A stretch of DNA of 7,075 nucleotides from Chromatiaceae bacterium (GTDB lineage Bacteria; Pseudomonadota; Gammaproteobacteria; Chromatiales; Chromatiaceae): contig JAEHCY010000255.1 in assembly GCA_016880695.1 (NCBI GenBank), positions 1-7,075 on the forward strand, read 5' to 3'. Shown here piece after piece: positions 1 through 5,284 of this stretch. Position 1 is the first letter of the stretch, and the number at the start of each line of letters is the position of its first letter. The notes beneath the pieces are model-generated. The model was not told the origin of the DNA. It made no database searches and saw only the letters and a list, made by a program, of their open reading frames with translations. Both the position numbers and the translations under genes were made by a program.

Positions 1-169
1 AGATGAGCCCGCGACCGAAACGCGCCATGAAATTGATGTCTTCCGGCCGCACCCGGGCCGCGGCCATGATCAGATCGCCCTCGTTTTCCCGGTCTTCGTC
101 GTCCATGATGATGACCATGCGGCCTTCACGCAGGTCCTGGATGATTTCTTCGGTCGGGTTGAGAGACAT
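1..169 (-). CDS. ribB: 3,4-dihydroxy-2-butanone-4-phosphate synthase (RibB or RibBA), N-terminal part, cut by window edge
   Basis: Reading the minus strand from the ATG at 169-167 gives 56 codons before the window ends. They begin [16 protein letters not shown] and contain the signature [15 protein letters not shown] (residues 23-37), followed by [15 protein letters not shown]. This is the acidic active-site loop of DHBP synthase, which in the family binds Mg2+ and ribulose 5-phosphate and makes the four-carbon precursor of riboflavin in the cytoplasm. The next base is T, compatible with the usual GLIC. Many gammaproteobacterial homologues are fused to a GTP cyclohydrolase II-like domain (RibBA); that part lies outside the window, so RibB and RibBA cannot be separated. 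No clear Shine-Dalgarno precedes the start. In many relatives this gene sits inside a rib-nusB operon behind ribE; here its upstream neighbour is a divergent primase-like gene, so it probably has its own promoter. Identification is firm. Confidence 0.93.
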   Translation of the reverse strand, partial: MSLNPTEEIIQDLREGRMVIIMDDEDRENEGDLIMAAARVRPEDINFMARFGRGLI

Positions 170-182
170 CAGCGAGCGACGG

Positions 183-202
183 ATCGGTTACGGGAAACCG
201 AT
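183..202. repeat. Inverted repeat/hairpin upstream of ribB
   Basis: ATCGGTT (183-189) and AACCGAT (196-202) form a perfect 7 bp stem around a 6-base loop. It ends 14 bases before the ribB start codon, so it could lie in the 5' leader or act as a DNA operator. It does not resemble an FMN riboswitch. Confidence 0.45.
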
Positions 203-204
203 GG

Positions 205-213
205 AGTGTAACA
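205..213 (-). promoter_or_regulatory. Possible extended -10 promoter for ribB
   Basis: On the minus strand this reads TGTTACACT, an extended -10 (TGn followed by TACACT, 4 of 6 to TATAAT). No good -35 hexamer lies at the usual spacing. If used, transcription would start near 198, giving a leader of about 30 bases that begins inside the 183-202 inverted repeat. This is inference from a short motif. Confidence 0.25.
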
Positions 214-275
214 AAGTCCGACCAAGCGCCGCGAGCAGGAGCTGCAGGGCTCATCAATGGATAGGGAGGAATCGA

Positions 276-326
276 ATGGTTATTACCCTTTGTCACCGAT
301 CACCGGCAAACCGACGCGCTTTTTAG
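276..326 (+). CDS. Possible 16-residue leader ORF with a strong ribosome binding site
   Basis: An AGGGAGGA sequence at 263-270 sits five bases before ATG 276. This is one of the best ribosome binding sites in the window. The frame encodes only [16 protein letters not shown] and stops at TAG 324-326. It lies upstream of the primase-like gene in a different frame. It may be a translated leader peptide, a decayed gene start, or chance. No similarity is recognised. Confidence 0.3.
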   Translation: MVITLCHRSPANRRAF

Positions 327-427
327 CTAACCTCCTAACCAATGAGCTGCTCTCAGCGCCCGGAACCCCTACCTGTCCCGATGCGGGCCCCAGCAGCGCT
401 CGGGCCCCGTCCGGCAAGGGGGTCGCC

Positions 428-1108
428 GTGAGTGGTGCCCGGATCAGCAACGTGGGCGGCGCCGTGGCCCACATCGCTGCCTGGTTGCGCCATGAAGGCG
501 ATGGCTGCCCACCCGATCGGCGCCAGGCGGAGCAATTTCTCGCCGCGCTCGACCCCAACGCACAGGCGTTTTCCTTTCGCACCTTCTCCGACACCCCCTA
601 TACCCGGCTTCCGGGTCGCGATCCCCTGGAGGACGCCCTGCACGGGAGATTAGAGGATTGCTGGACTGGGCTTGCGGAGCGAAACCGGGCGGGAGCGGCG
701 GTGTCGGTGACAGTGAACCCAACCGACGGCCGTGGCCGGACCCCTAAGCATATCCTGCAGGTCCGCGCCCTATTCGCCGACCTCGACCAGGGCGGGCCGG
801 TTGGGTCCGCGGCTGATCCGCCTCCGCACCTTCTGGTTTGCAGTTCCCCTGGCCATTACCACGCCTATTGGCGGGTGGCTGAACTGCCCTTACGGCGGTT
901 CGACGCGGCACAAGCAGCGCTCTGCCTGCGCCTCGGGTCCGACCGCCGGGCCGCGTCAATCAATCAGGCCCTGCGCCTACCCGGGTTCTGGCACCGCAAG
1001 GACCCCCGAAATCCCCACCTTGTCTGCCTCGCAGACGTGAGGCTCGGGCACCCCTATGCGCCCGAGTTGCTGGCGGCGGGGACAACAGCCGACCATTGCC
1101 CGCGCTGA
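428..1108 (+). CDS. Orphan RepB-type primase domain protein (archaeo-eukaryotic primase fold)
   Basis: A 226-residue protein from GTG 428. Its order of motifs matches the RepB-like DNA primase family found in plasmid and prophage replication proteins: FRTF (50-53), SVTVNPTDGRGR (93-104), LFADLD with the acidic pair D118/D120, SSPGHYHAYW (139-148) as the sxH motif, and RLPGFWHRK (183-191). Family members make primers for DNA replication, often fused to a helicase; here the protein stops just after the primase core and no replication gene adjoins it. The residue seven places before LPGF, usually Asp in relatives as I recall them, is Ser177, so activity may be lost. The frame is open back to ATG 257 (283 residues), but codons 257-427 are low in GC3 and low in complexity, while GTG 428 follows AAGGGGG at a five-base gap; I prefer 428. 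Family assignment is good; start and activity are uncertain. Confidence 0.82.
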   Translation: MSGARISNVGGAVAHIAAWLRHEGDGCPPDRRQAEQFLAALDPNAQAFSFRTFSDTPYTRLPGRDPLEDALHGRLEDCWTGLAERNRAGAAVSVTVNPTDGRGRTPKHILQVRALFADLDQGGPVGSAADPPPHLLVCSSPGHYHAYWRVAELPLRRFDAAQAALCLRLGSDRRAASINQALRLPGFWHRKDPRNPHLVCLADVRLGHPYAPELLAAGTTADHCPR

Positions 1109-1109
1109 T

Positions 1110-1126
1110 GCGCCTGCAAAAGGCGC
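1110..1126 (+). repeat. Hairpin directly after the primase-like gene
   Basis: GCGCCT (1110-1115) pairs perfectly with AGGCGC (1121-1126) around a GCAAA loop, starting two bases after the TGA stop. There is no following T run, so it is not a canonical intrinsic terminator. It may stabilise the 3' end or partly attenuate transcription into the DUF1820 gene. Confidence 0.45.
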
Positions 1127-1187
1127 GGATTGGGCTTAACATACCCTCTACCTTCTCCCTCATCGCCCCATCGAACCAGCACCTCCC

Positions 1188-1511
1188 ATGCGCGTCTTTC
1201 GGGTCACCTTCATCAACCAGGGAAAGGTCTATGAGATCTACGCCAAGCGGGTCCAGCAGGGCGAGCTCTACGGCTTCGTGCAGGTTGAGGAACTGGTGTT
1301 CCAGCAGACCAGCGCGATGTTGGTGGACCCCGCGGAGGAGAAGCTGAAAAGCGAGTTCCAGGGGGTCAGCCGGTCGCTGATCCCCATCCATGCGGTCATT
1401 CGCATCGACGAGGTGGAAAAGCAGGGTCAGAGCAAAATCCTGGAGCTTGGTGAGAAGTCCAACGTCGCCCTGTTCCCCACCCCCCTCTATCCCACTGGGC
1501 GGGACAAGTAA
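1188..1511 (+). CDS. DUF1820 family protein
   Basis: A 107-residue soluble protein with the features of DUF1820, a small family common in gammaproteobacteria: MRVFRVTFINQGKVYEIYA at the N-terminus, YGFVQVEELVF (28-38), LVDPAEEKLKSEF (45-57) and PIHAVIRIDEVEKQG (66-80). It covers essentially the whole family length. No signal peptide or membrane segment is present. The biochemical role of the family is not established, and I assign none. The start codon lies in a pyrimidine-rich stretch with no evident Shine-Dalgarno, yet the MRVFRVTFINQGKVYE start matches relatives as I remember them. A weak promoter-like TAACAT at 1137-1142 is the only candidate -10 in the 79-base gap from the primase-like gene. 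The PDC-domain gene follows after 70 bases and may be co-transcribed. Confidence 0.93.
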   Translation: MRVFRVTFINQGKVYEIYAKRVQQGELYGFVQVEELVFQQTSAMLVDPAEEKLKSEFQGVSRSLIPIHAVIRIDEVEKQGQSKILELGEKSNVALFPTPLYPTGRDK

Positions 1512-1581
1512 CCGCCGCGGTGAGTCGCGCCGGGGGCCTCCTCGCTGGCGCCTCTGTCATCCACGCCTGGCCACCCATTCC

Positions 1582-2526
1582 ATGACCACTGAGATCCAAA
1601 AGAGCGTTGCCCGCCAACGCGCCGCCCTTTTCAACATGTTGGTGGAGCCCCTGAGCTACCTGGCGAAGCGCTGCGCCGCCGCGTGGCCCGAGCGCTCTCG
1701 GCTCGAGGCGATCCTGCTCGATGGCCTCCCCGGGGTTCCTTACTGTAGCTTCCTCTATGCCATGGATGCCCGGGCGCGGCAAATCAGCGCTACCGCCTGC
1801 GATTCTGGCCTTCTGCCCGAGGACCTGGGCCGCGATCGCGCCGAACGGCCCTACATGCAGGAGCCCATGCCGAGCTCCGGGTTGCTCCTGTCGCAGGCCT
1901 ACATCAGCCTGCGTGCCAAGCGGCCCTCCCTCACCGCGGTACGACGCGTCACCCATAACGGCCAGCTCTTCGGCTACCTCGGCGCCGATTTCGATCTGCG
2001 CAACCTGCCGCTGACGCGCCCCCTGTACCCCGAGCCCAGTCACTGGCAGCAGCTCCGGGGCGACCCTGCCATCCGCGGCGGGCTGTTCCAGCAGCGGCGG
2101 GTGGAAAGCCTGCTCGACCAGCACATCGATCTGGTGATCCCGGTGCTGGCGGAGCTGATCACCGAAAGCGGCGCCTTCCACACCAAGATCCATTTTTCCA
2201 GCAGCCGCGCCACCCTTTGGCTGGTCGATGATCCCTACCGCTACCGGATTCTCGGCTACGACGCCCTGATCGACCCCGACATCTGCCTCGCCTATCCGCA
2301 CCGCTCCTACCCCGCGGACGCCGTGATACCAGCCGGCGAGGTGGCGCGGGTCCTGGAGGGGTTCCGCCGCCTGCGCTATGCCGACGAGATCATCTACCTG
2401 CGCGCGGGCTCGCTCAACATTTTCAACGGCATGATCAGCTTGAACTTTTCCTGCGATGGCTCGCACTACCTGCCCTACGCGGAATTCCTGGAGGAAGACT
2501 CGCCCTTCTGGCAGAGCCTCGCTTGA
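1582..2526 (+). CDS. Soluble PDC (Cache-like) sensor domain protein
   Basis: A 314-residue protein. Residues 40-145 show the layout of a PDC/Cache sensor fold: SFLYAMDARARQIS (strand pair, 56-69), DLGRDRAERPYM (81-92), AYISLRAKRPSLTAVRRV (106-123) and GYLGADFDLRNL (131-142). Such domains bind small ligands and are usually periplasmic parts of chemoreceptors or kinases. Here no signal peptide or membrane segment is visible and no output domain (kinase, GGDEF, HTH) is attached, so it appears to be a cytoplasmic stand-alone sensor. The second half (about 170-314) is not recognised; it is mixed alpha/beta with an acidic C-terminus. ATG 1582 is chosen because the preceding frame is Arg/Pro-rich and overlaps the DUF1820 gene; the start has no clear ribosome binding site. 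Its stop overlaps the ankyrin lipoprotein start as TGATG, implying translational coupling. The ligand is unknown. Confidence 0.85.
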   Translation: MTTEIQKSVARQRAALFNMLVEPLSYLAKRCAAAWPERSRLEAILLDGLPGVPYCSFLYAMDARARQISATACDSGLLPEDLGRDRAERPYMQEPMPSSGLLLSQAYISLRAKRPSLTAVRRVTHNGQLFGYLGADFDLRNLPLTRPLYPEPSHWQQLRGDPAIRGGLFQQRRVESLLDQHIDLVIPVLAELITESGAFHTKIHFSSSRATLWLVDDPYRYRILGYDALIDPDICLAYPHRSYPADAVIPAGEVARVLEGFRRLRYADEIIYLRAGSLNIFNGMISLNFSCDGSHYLPYAEFLEEDSPFWQSLA

Positions 2527-3122
2527 TGCGTGCCACTTGGAGGGCCACTGCCATCCCCTGGATCACCGCCGGGCGCAGAGGGAGGTTCCTCCTGTGCCTG
2601 CCACTCACCGCCTGCGGCGCGCCGAGCCAGCCCACGGACACCGCGCCCCCGCTAGTCGAGGCCGCCAGTCGCGGCGATCTGCCGACGCTCAACGCCCTCC
2701 TTGCCCGCGGCGACTCCCCCCACAGCCGAGATGCCTGCCGCTGGACGCCGCTGATGAAGGCGTCCCTCGGTGGCCACGGGGCGCTGGTGGAAAGATTGCT
2801 CCTGGCCGGAGCCGAGGTAGACGCCGAGGACCAAGGCGGCTACACGGCACTCATGCTCGCGGCCTCCAACAACCACGTCGAGGTCATCGAGCGTCTCCTC
2901 GAAGGCGGCGCCCAAATCAATCATCAGGAGCGAACCAACGGCTGGACGGCGCTCATCTGGGCAGCCAACCGCGGTCACCAGGCGGCCCTGAGCACCCTGG
3001 TACGCCAGGGGGCTGACCCCTCGCTCCGCGACCACCGCGGACTCGCCGCCGCGGACTGGGCCGGACAACAACGGCATCCCGAGTTGTTGGGGCTACTCCA
3101 ATCCAAGCCAAACGGGCCTTGA
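2526..3122 (+). CDS. Ankyrin-repeat lipoprotein
   Basis: A 198-residue protein. The N-terminus has Arg-rich residues 1-20, a short hydrophobic run FLLCLPLTA (21-29) and the lipobox LTAC with Cys30, followed by G31, so after lipidation it should go to the outer membrane rather than be retained by an Asp at +2. A short Pro/Thr linker leads to four clear ankyrin repeats and a degenerate cap: about 41-71, 72-104 (TPLMKASLGGH), 105-137 (TALMLAASNNH), 138-171 (TALIWAANRGH) and 172-193. Ankyrin repeats mediate protein binding; periplasmic or envelope versions often act as inhibitors or partners of a neighbouring protein. ATG 2526 overlaps the TGA of the PDC gene by one base, so the two are probably translated together, although the PDC protein looks cytoplasmic and this one exported. 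The n-region is unusually long and the h-region short, so export is likely but not certain. Confidence 0.88.
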   Translation: MRATWRATAIPWITAGRRGRFLLCLPLTACGAPSQPTDTAPPLVEAASRGDLPTLNALLARGDSPHSRDACRWTPLMKASLGGHGALVERLLLAGAEVDAEDQGGYTALMLAASNNHVEVIERLLEGGAQINHQERTNGWTALIWAANRGHQAALSTLVRQGADPSLRDHRGLAAADWAGQQRHPELLGLLQSKPNGP

Positions 3123-3124
3123 GC

Positions 3125-3170
3125 TCGGGCGCCCCGACCCCACACTCGCCTTGGTGGCGCCTACCCAAGG
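3125..3170 (+). repeat. Two hairpins between the ankyrin gene and bolA
   Basis: TCGGG (3125-3129) pairs with CCCGA (3133-3137) around CGC. CCTTGG (3149-3154) pairs with CCAAGG (3165-3170) around a ten-base loop. Both fall within 50 bases of the ankyrin gene stop and lack a T run. They may slow transcription or protect the 3' end; a true terminator is not shown. Confidence 0.35.
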
Positions 3171-3203
3171 TAGCCGCCCCCGATCAGGAGAACCGAGCGA
3201 TCC

Positions 3204-3521
3204 ATGAACAGACAAGAGAGAATCCAGCAGAAACTGAGCGAGGCGCTTTCGCCCCTGCATCTCGAGGTGATCGACGAGAGCCACATGCACAGCGTGCCCG
3301 CGGGTGCGGAGTCGCACTTCAAGGTGGTCGTGGTCAGTGAGGCATTCGCCACGCAGGGCCTGGTGGCCCGTCATCGCCGGGTCAACAGCCTGTTGCGCGA
3401 AGAGCTGGGCTCGGGCCTCCACGCCCTTGCGATCCACACCTGGACCCCGGAGGAGTGGTTCGATCAGGCTGGCCTGGTGCCGGAATCGCCGCGGTGCATG
3501 GGCGGATCGAAAGCCGACTGA
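3204..3521 (+). CDS. bolA: BolA family protein
   Basis: A 105-residue cytoplasmic protein covering the full BolA fold: helix 1 (RIQQKLSEAL), HLEVIDESHMHSVPAG (19-34), SHFKVVVVSEAF (37-48), the LVARHRRVNSLL helix (53-64) and HALAIHTWTPEEW (73-85). In this family the protein pairs with monothiol glutaredoxins to hold or move a [2Fe-2S] cluster, using a conserved His of the HAL motif (H73 here), and E. coli BolA also acts as a DNA-binding stress and morphology regulator. The length and the PxxCxG-like tail (SPRCMGG) match gammaproteobacterial BolA itself rather than the shorter IbaG. AGGAG at 3186-3190 lies 13 bases before the start, a long spacing. It follows the ankyrin gene by 81 bases with hairpins between, so it may be only partly co-transcribed. 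The next gene on the strand is FNR-controlled. Confidence 0.95.
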   Translation: MNRQERIQQKLSEALSPLHLEVIDESHMHSVPAGAESHFKVVVVSEAFATQGLVARHRRVNSLLREELGSGLHALAIHTWTPEEWFDQAGLVPESPRCMGGSKAD

Positions 3522-3592
3522 CTGCCGGCAACGGCCTCCAGCGCTGGCGGCGGATCAGAGATTTCGCCGGAAACCCGCGTCGCATCATGAAC

Positions 3593-3605
3593 CGGTCGTC
3601 GACCG
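3593..3605. repeat. Near-perfect palindrome CGGTCG-T-CGACCG
   Basis: Six-base arms around a single central T, too tight for an RNA hairpin but suitable for a dimeric DNA-binding protein. It lies about 100 bases upstream of the FNR box. No known regulator consensus is recognised. Confidence 0.3.
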
Positions 3606-3693
3606 CCCCCAATCGGGGAGGTGTCTACCGCCGGCATCCGCTGACCAGCCAGCCCGAACAGGGGGCCGATATCCCCTTCGCGACGCCTAACAG

Positions 3694-3707
3694 TTGATCT
3701 CGATCAA
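3694..3707. promoter_or_regulatory. FNR/Anr-type box (perfect consensus)
   Basis: TTGATCTCGATCAA matches TTGAT-N4-ATCAA at all ten specified positions. This is the site for FNR, Anr and Dnr type regulators, which in the family activate genes at low oxygen or in the presence of nitric oxide. Its centre (3700.5) is 41.5 bases before the predicted transcription start, the class II activator position. Confidence 0.85.
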
Positions 3708-3728
3708 CGCAATTTGAAATACTTGCCC

Positions 3729-3734
3729 TAGCCT
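3729..3734 (+). promoter_or_regulatory. Predicted -10 element of the FNR-dependent promoter
   Basis: TAGCCT sits where a class II FNR promoter needs its -10, with a start near 3742 and a leader of about 35 bases before ATG 3777. The hexamer is a weak match to TATAAT and there is no consensus -35, as expected for an activator-dependent promoter. The assignment rests mainly on geometry. Confidence 0.5.
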
Positions 3735-3776
3735 TTGCCAAAACCCTCTAGTCAAGCGTCTTCAGGGATACCGCCC

Positions 3777-4136
3777 ATGGCCCTCTGCAACGATGTCAAG
3801 AGCTTTTCTCGCCGCCACGAGCATATCGCCGACTTCTTCTCCCTGCTGGCGGTGGGGGTGCTGTTCGCCTCCATCTGGGCCAGTCTCGAGTACTACGCAG
3901 TGGTCATGCGCTGGGTGACAGCGCATCTGCTACTGCACGGGGCGTTACTGATCGCTGGCCTGCTGGGCACCGTGGCCTTGATTCTGGCATTGCTCGCGGT
4001 GGGCTCCGCCCGTTTCGGCGAAGATAACGAGCGCTGTTTCGGTACCTTCCAGGGCCGCCGAAGTGGCGGGTCGCCGATCTCCGCCCTCCGCAACTGGCTG
4101 CTGCACATCGAGAACGTAGGCAAACGCCACCGCTGA
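3777..4136 (+). CDS. Small two-helix membrane protein under FNR control, function unknown
   Basis: A 119-residue protein that I do not recognise. ATG 3777 has AGGGA eight bases upstream and lies downstream of the FNR-type promoter. A basic/His-containing N-terminus (VKSFSRRHEH, residues 7-16) precedes two hydrophobic segments at about 20-43 and 50-77, joined by a very short loop, suggesting a helical hairpin in the inner membrane with both ends cytoplasmic. The C-terminal third is soluble and basic (GRRSGG, GKRHR) with a single Cys87; another Cys is at position 4. The length, the FNR box and the position suggest a role in low-oxygen physiology, but no catalytic motif or haem ligand pattern is evident beyond several His residues (H14, H16, H50, H54). 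The next gene converges on it. That it is a real gene is well supported by promoter, ribosome binding site and membrane pattern; function is open. Confidence 0.8.
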   Translation: MALCNDVKSFSRRHEHIADFFSLLAVGVLFASIWASLEYYAVVMRWVTAHLLLHGALLIAGLLGTVALILALLAVGSARFGEDNERCFGTFQGRRSGGSPISALRNWLLHIENVGKRHR

Positions 4137-4282
4137 ACGCCGCTCGCCGTCGAGAAGCACCGACACACCGCTTCGGTTACTAAGCCCGAACCGCCGGTCC
4201 AATAGCCCTGCCGCTGGGTGCGATTGAGCCATGCCGTCCGCCAGGGCGACGCTGGACTCATCCCTGAGCCCAAATCCGCGCG
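4137..4282. other. Convergent spacer with possible sigma-54 activator 3' hairpin
   Basis: No gene seen. On the minus strand, bases 4271-4254 read GGGCTCA-GGGA-TGAGTCC, a 7 bp stem with one G-T pair, starting 11 bases after the activator stop codon. It lacks a T run, so it is at best an unusual terminator. On the plus strand only partial stems (around 4172-4193) follow the small membrane protein gene. Confidence 0.35.
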
Positions 4283-5236
4283 TCAGATCCCGATCAGGTA
4301 CTTCTGTAACCGGTAGAGCAGGGTGTCGCGGCTCAGGCCGAGCAGACGCGCCGCCCGGCTCTTGTTGCCACCCGCCAGGGCCAGGGCCTGGCGGATCACC
4401 GCCACCTCCAGTTCCTGCAGGTTGATGCCAGCGGCGGGCAGCTCAAAGGTCCAGGCGGGGGACTGCGCAGGCCCGCGGCGGATCTCGAGCGGAAGGTTAT
4501 CCACCTCCAACTGGCGCCCGGGAAACAGGATCGCCATGCGAACGCAGAGATTTCGCAGTTCCCGGACATTGCCGGGCCACGGGTAGGACCTGAGCGCACG
4601 CCGGGCGGCTGTGGAGAACGCGGGGATCGGAACCCCATGCTCCGCCGCGGCCGTAGAGAGAAAGTGATCGATCAGCGGCAAAATGTCTTCGCCGCGCTCC
4701 CGAAGCGAGGGAAGCTCCAGGGGGACGACGCAGAGCCGATAATAGAGATCGGCCCGGAATCGGCCCTGATCGACACCGGCGCGAAGATCGCGATTGGTGG
4801 CGGCGATAACCCGCACATCCACCGCGTCGATGCCCCGCTGGCCCACAGACTGGCACTCGCGGCTCTCCAGGAAGCGTAATAGCTTGGCCTGATTCGGCAG
4901 CGGCAGCTCGCTGATCTCATCGAGCAACAGGGTGCCCCCGGCTGCGGCCTGGACGTGTCCCGGGCTATCCTGAGAGGCTCCGGTAAAGGCGCCCTTGCGG
5001 TACCCGAAAAGCTCTGACTCGATGAGCCCCTCCGGAATACCCGCGCAATTGATGGCCACGAAAGGCCTCGACGCGCGTGGGCTATCGCGGTGGATCGCCC
5101 GCGCCAGTAGCTCCTTGCCGGTCCCACTCGCCCCTAGCAACAACACCGTGGCATCGGTGTGCGCAACCATCTGGGCCGCATGGAGCACCCGGCGAAACGC
5201 AGGGGAGTTGCCCAATAGCGGTTGGTTATCGGTCAC
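4283..5236 (-). CDS. Sigma-54-dependent transcriptional activator lacking a sensor domain
   Basis: From GTG 5236 the protein has 317 residues. It is almost wholly the AAA+ domain of bacterial enhancer-binding proteins: Walker A GASGTGKE (35-42), the sigma-54 contact loop GAFTGA (82-87), Walker B GGTLLLDEIS (100-109), sensor I VIAATNRDL (143-151), RADLYYRL (161-168) with the arginine fingers, and sensor II WPGNVRELRN (220-229). A Fis-type helix-turn-helix closes it (GGNKSRAARLLGLSRDTLLYRL, 289-310). Such proteins use ATP hydrolysis to open promoters held by RpoN. There is no receiver, GAF or PAS domain, so, as with PspF or HrpR/S, control must come from a partner or from expression. GTG 5236 is chosen because GGAGGAG lies just before it; ATG 5278 (331 residues) lacks such a site and would add an Arg/Gly tail. 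It follows the membrane protein gene and is probably in the same operon. Its targets are not visible here. Confidence 0.95.
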   Translation of the reverse strand: MTDNQPLLGNSPAFRRVLHAAQMVAHTDATVLLLGASGTGKELLARAIHRDSPRASRPFVAINCAGIPEGLIESELFGYRKGAFTGASQDSPGHVQAAAGGTLLLDEISELPLPNQAKLLRFLESRECQSVGQRGIDAVDVRVIAATNRDLRAGVDQGRFRADLYYRLCVVPLELPSLRERGEDILPLIDHFLSTAAAEHGVPIPAFSTAARRALRSYPWPGNVRELRNLCVRMAILFPGRQLEVDNLPLEIRRGPAQSPAWTFELPAAGINLQELEVAVIRQALALAGGNKSRAARLLGLSRDTLLYRLQKYLIGI

Positions 5237-5237
5237 C

Positions 5238-5249
5238 CTTTCTCCTCCC
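5238..5249 (-). promoter_or_regulatory. Strong ribosome binding site deciding the sigma-54 activator start
   Basis: On the minus strand GGGAGGAGAAAG precedes GTG 5236 with good spacing. This is the best Shine-Dalgarno in the minus-strand operon, and it supports the internal GTG over the upstream ATG at 5278. Confidence 0.75.
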
Positions 5250-5250
5250 G

Positions 5251-5268
5251 CCCTGCCTCGTGGCAGGG
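5251..5268 (-). repeat. Stable hairpin between the membrane protein gene and the sigma-54 activator
   Basis: On the minus strand CCCTGCC pairs perfectly with GGCAGGG around an ACGA tetraloop. It occupies most of the 48-base gap and ends just before the ribosome binding site of the activator. It could set the relative expression of the two genes by mRNA processing or by gating translation. There is no T run, so it is not a simple terminator. Confidence 0.65.
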
Positions 5269-5284
5269 AGCGATTCATTGATTG

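Larger units (their letters stand above)
3522..3776 (+). other. Spacer between bolA and the small membrane protein
   Basis: No convincing gene. It holds a 10 bp palindrome CCAGCGCTGG (3538-3547), a 6+6 inverted repeat (3593-3605), and at its right end the FNR-dependent promoter described separately. Short open frames here are rich in Arg and Pro and have no ribosome binding sites. Confidence 0.6.

Noticed and set aside
170..330. FMN riboswitch upstream of ribB.
   Set aside because: The conserved RFN core segments are not visible on the minus strand; only a short simple inverted repeat is present.
321..345. TTAGGAGG on the minus strand as a ribosome binding site.
   Set aside because: No ATG, GTG or TTG follows at a usable distance on that strand.
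342..431. A 29-codon plus-strand frame whose TGA overlaps GTG 428.
   Set aside because: The product is Pro/Arg-rich and low complexity, and there is no ribosome binding site before ATG 342.
1527..1551. GCGCC/GGCGC stem after the DUF1820 gene as a terminator.
   Set aside because: The stem is only five pairs with a 15-base loop and no T run, common by chance in GC-rich DNA.
1396..2466. Long open frame antisense to the PDC-domain gene (356 codons).
   Set aside because: It lies wholly opposite a recognisable gene. The translation is Gly/Ala/Val-rich with no motif, as expected from high-GC3 coding DNA read in antisense.
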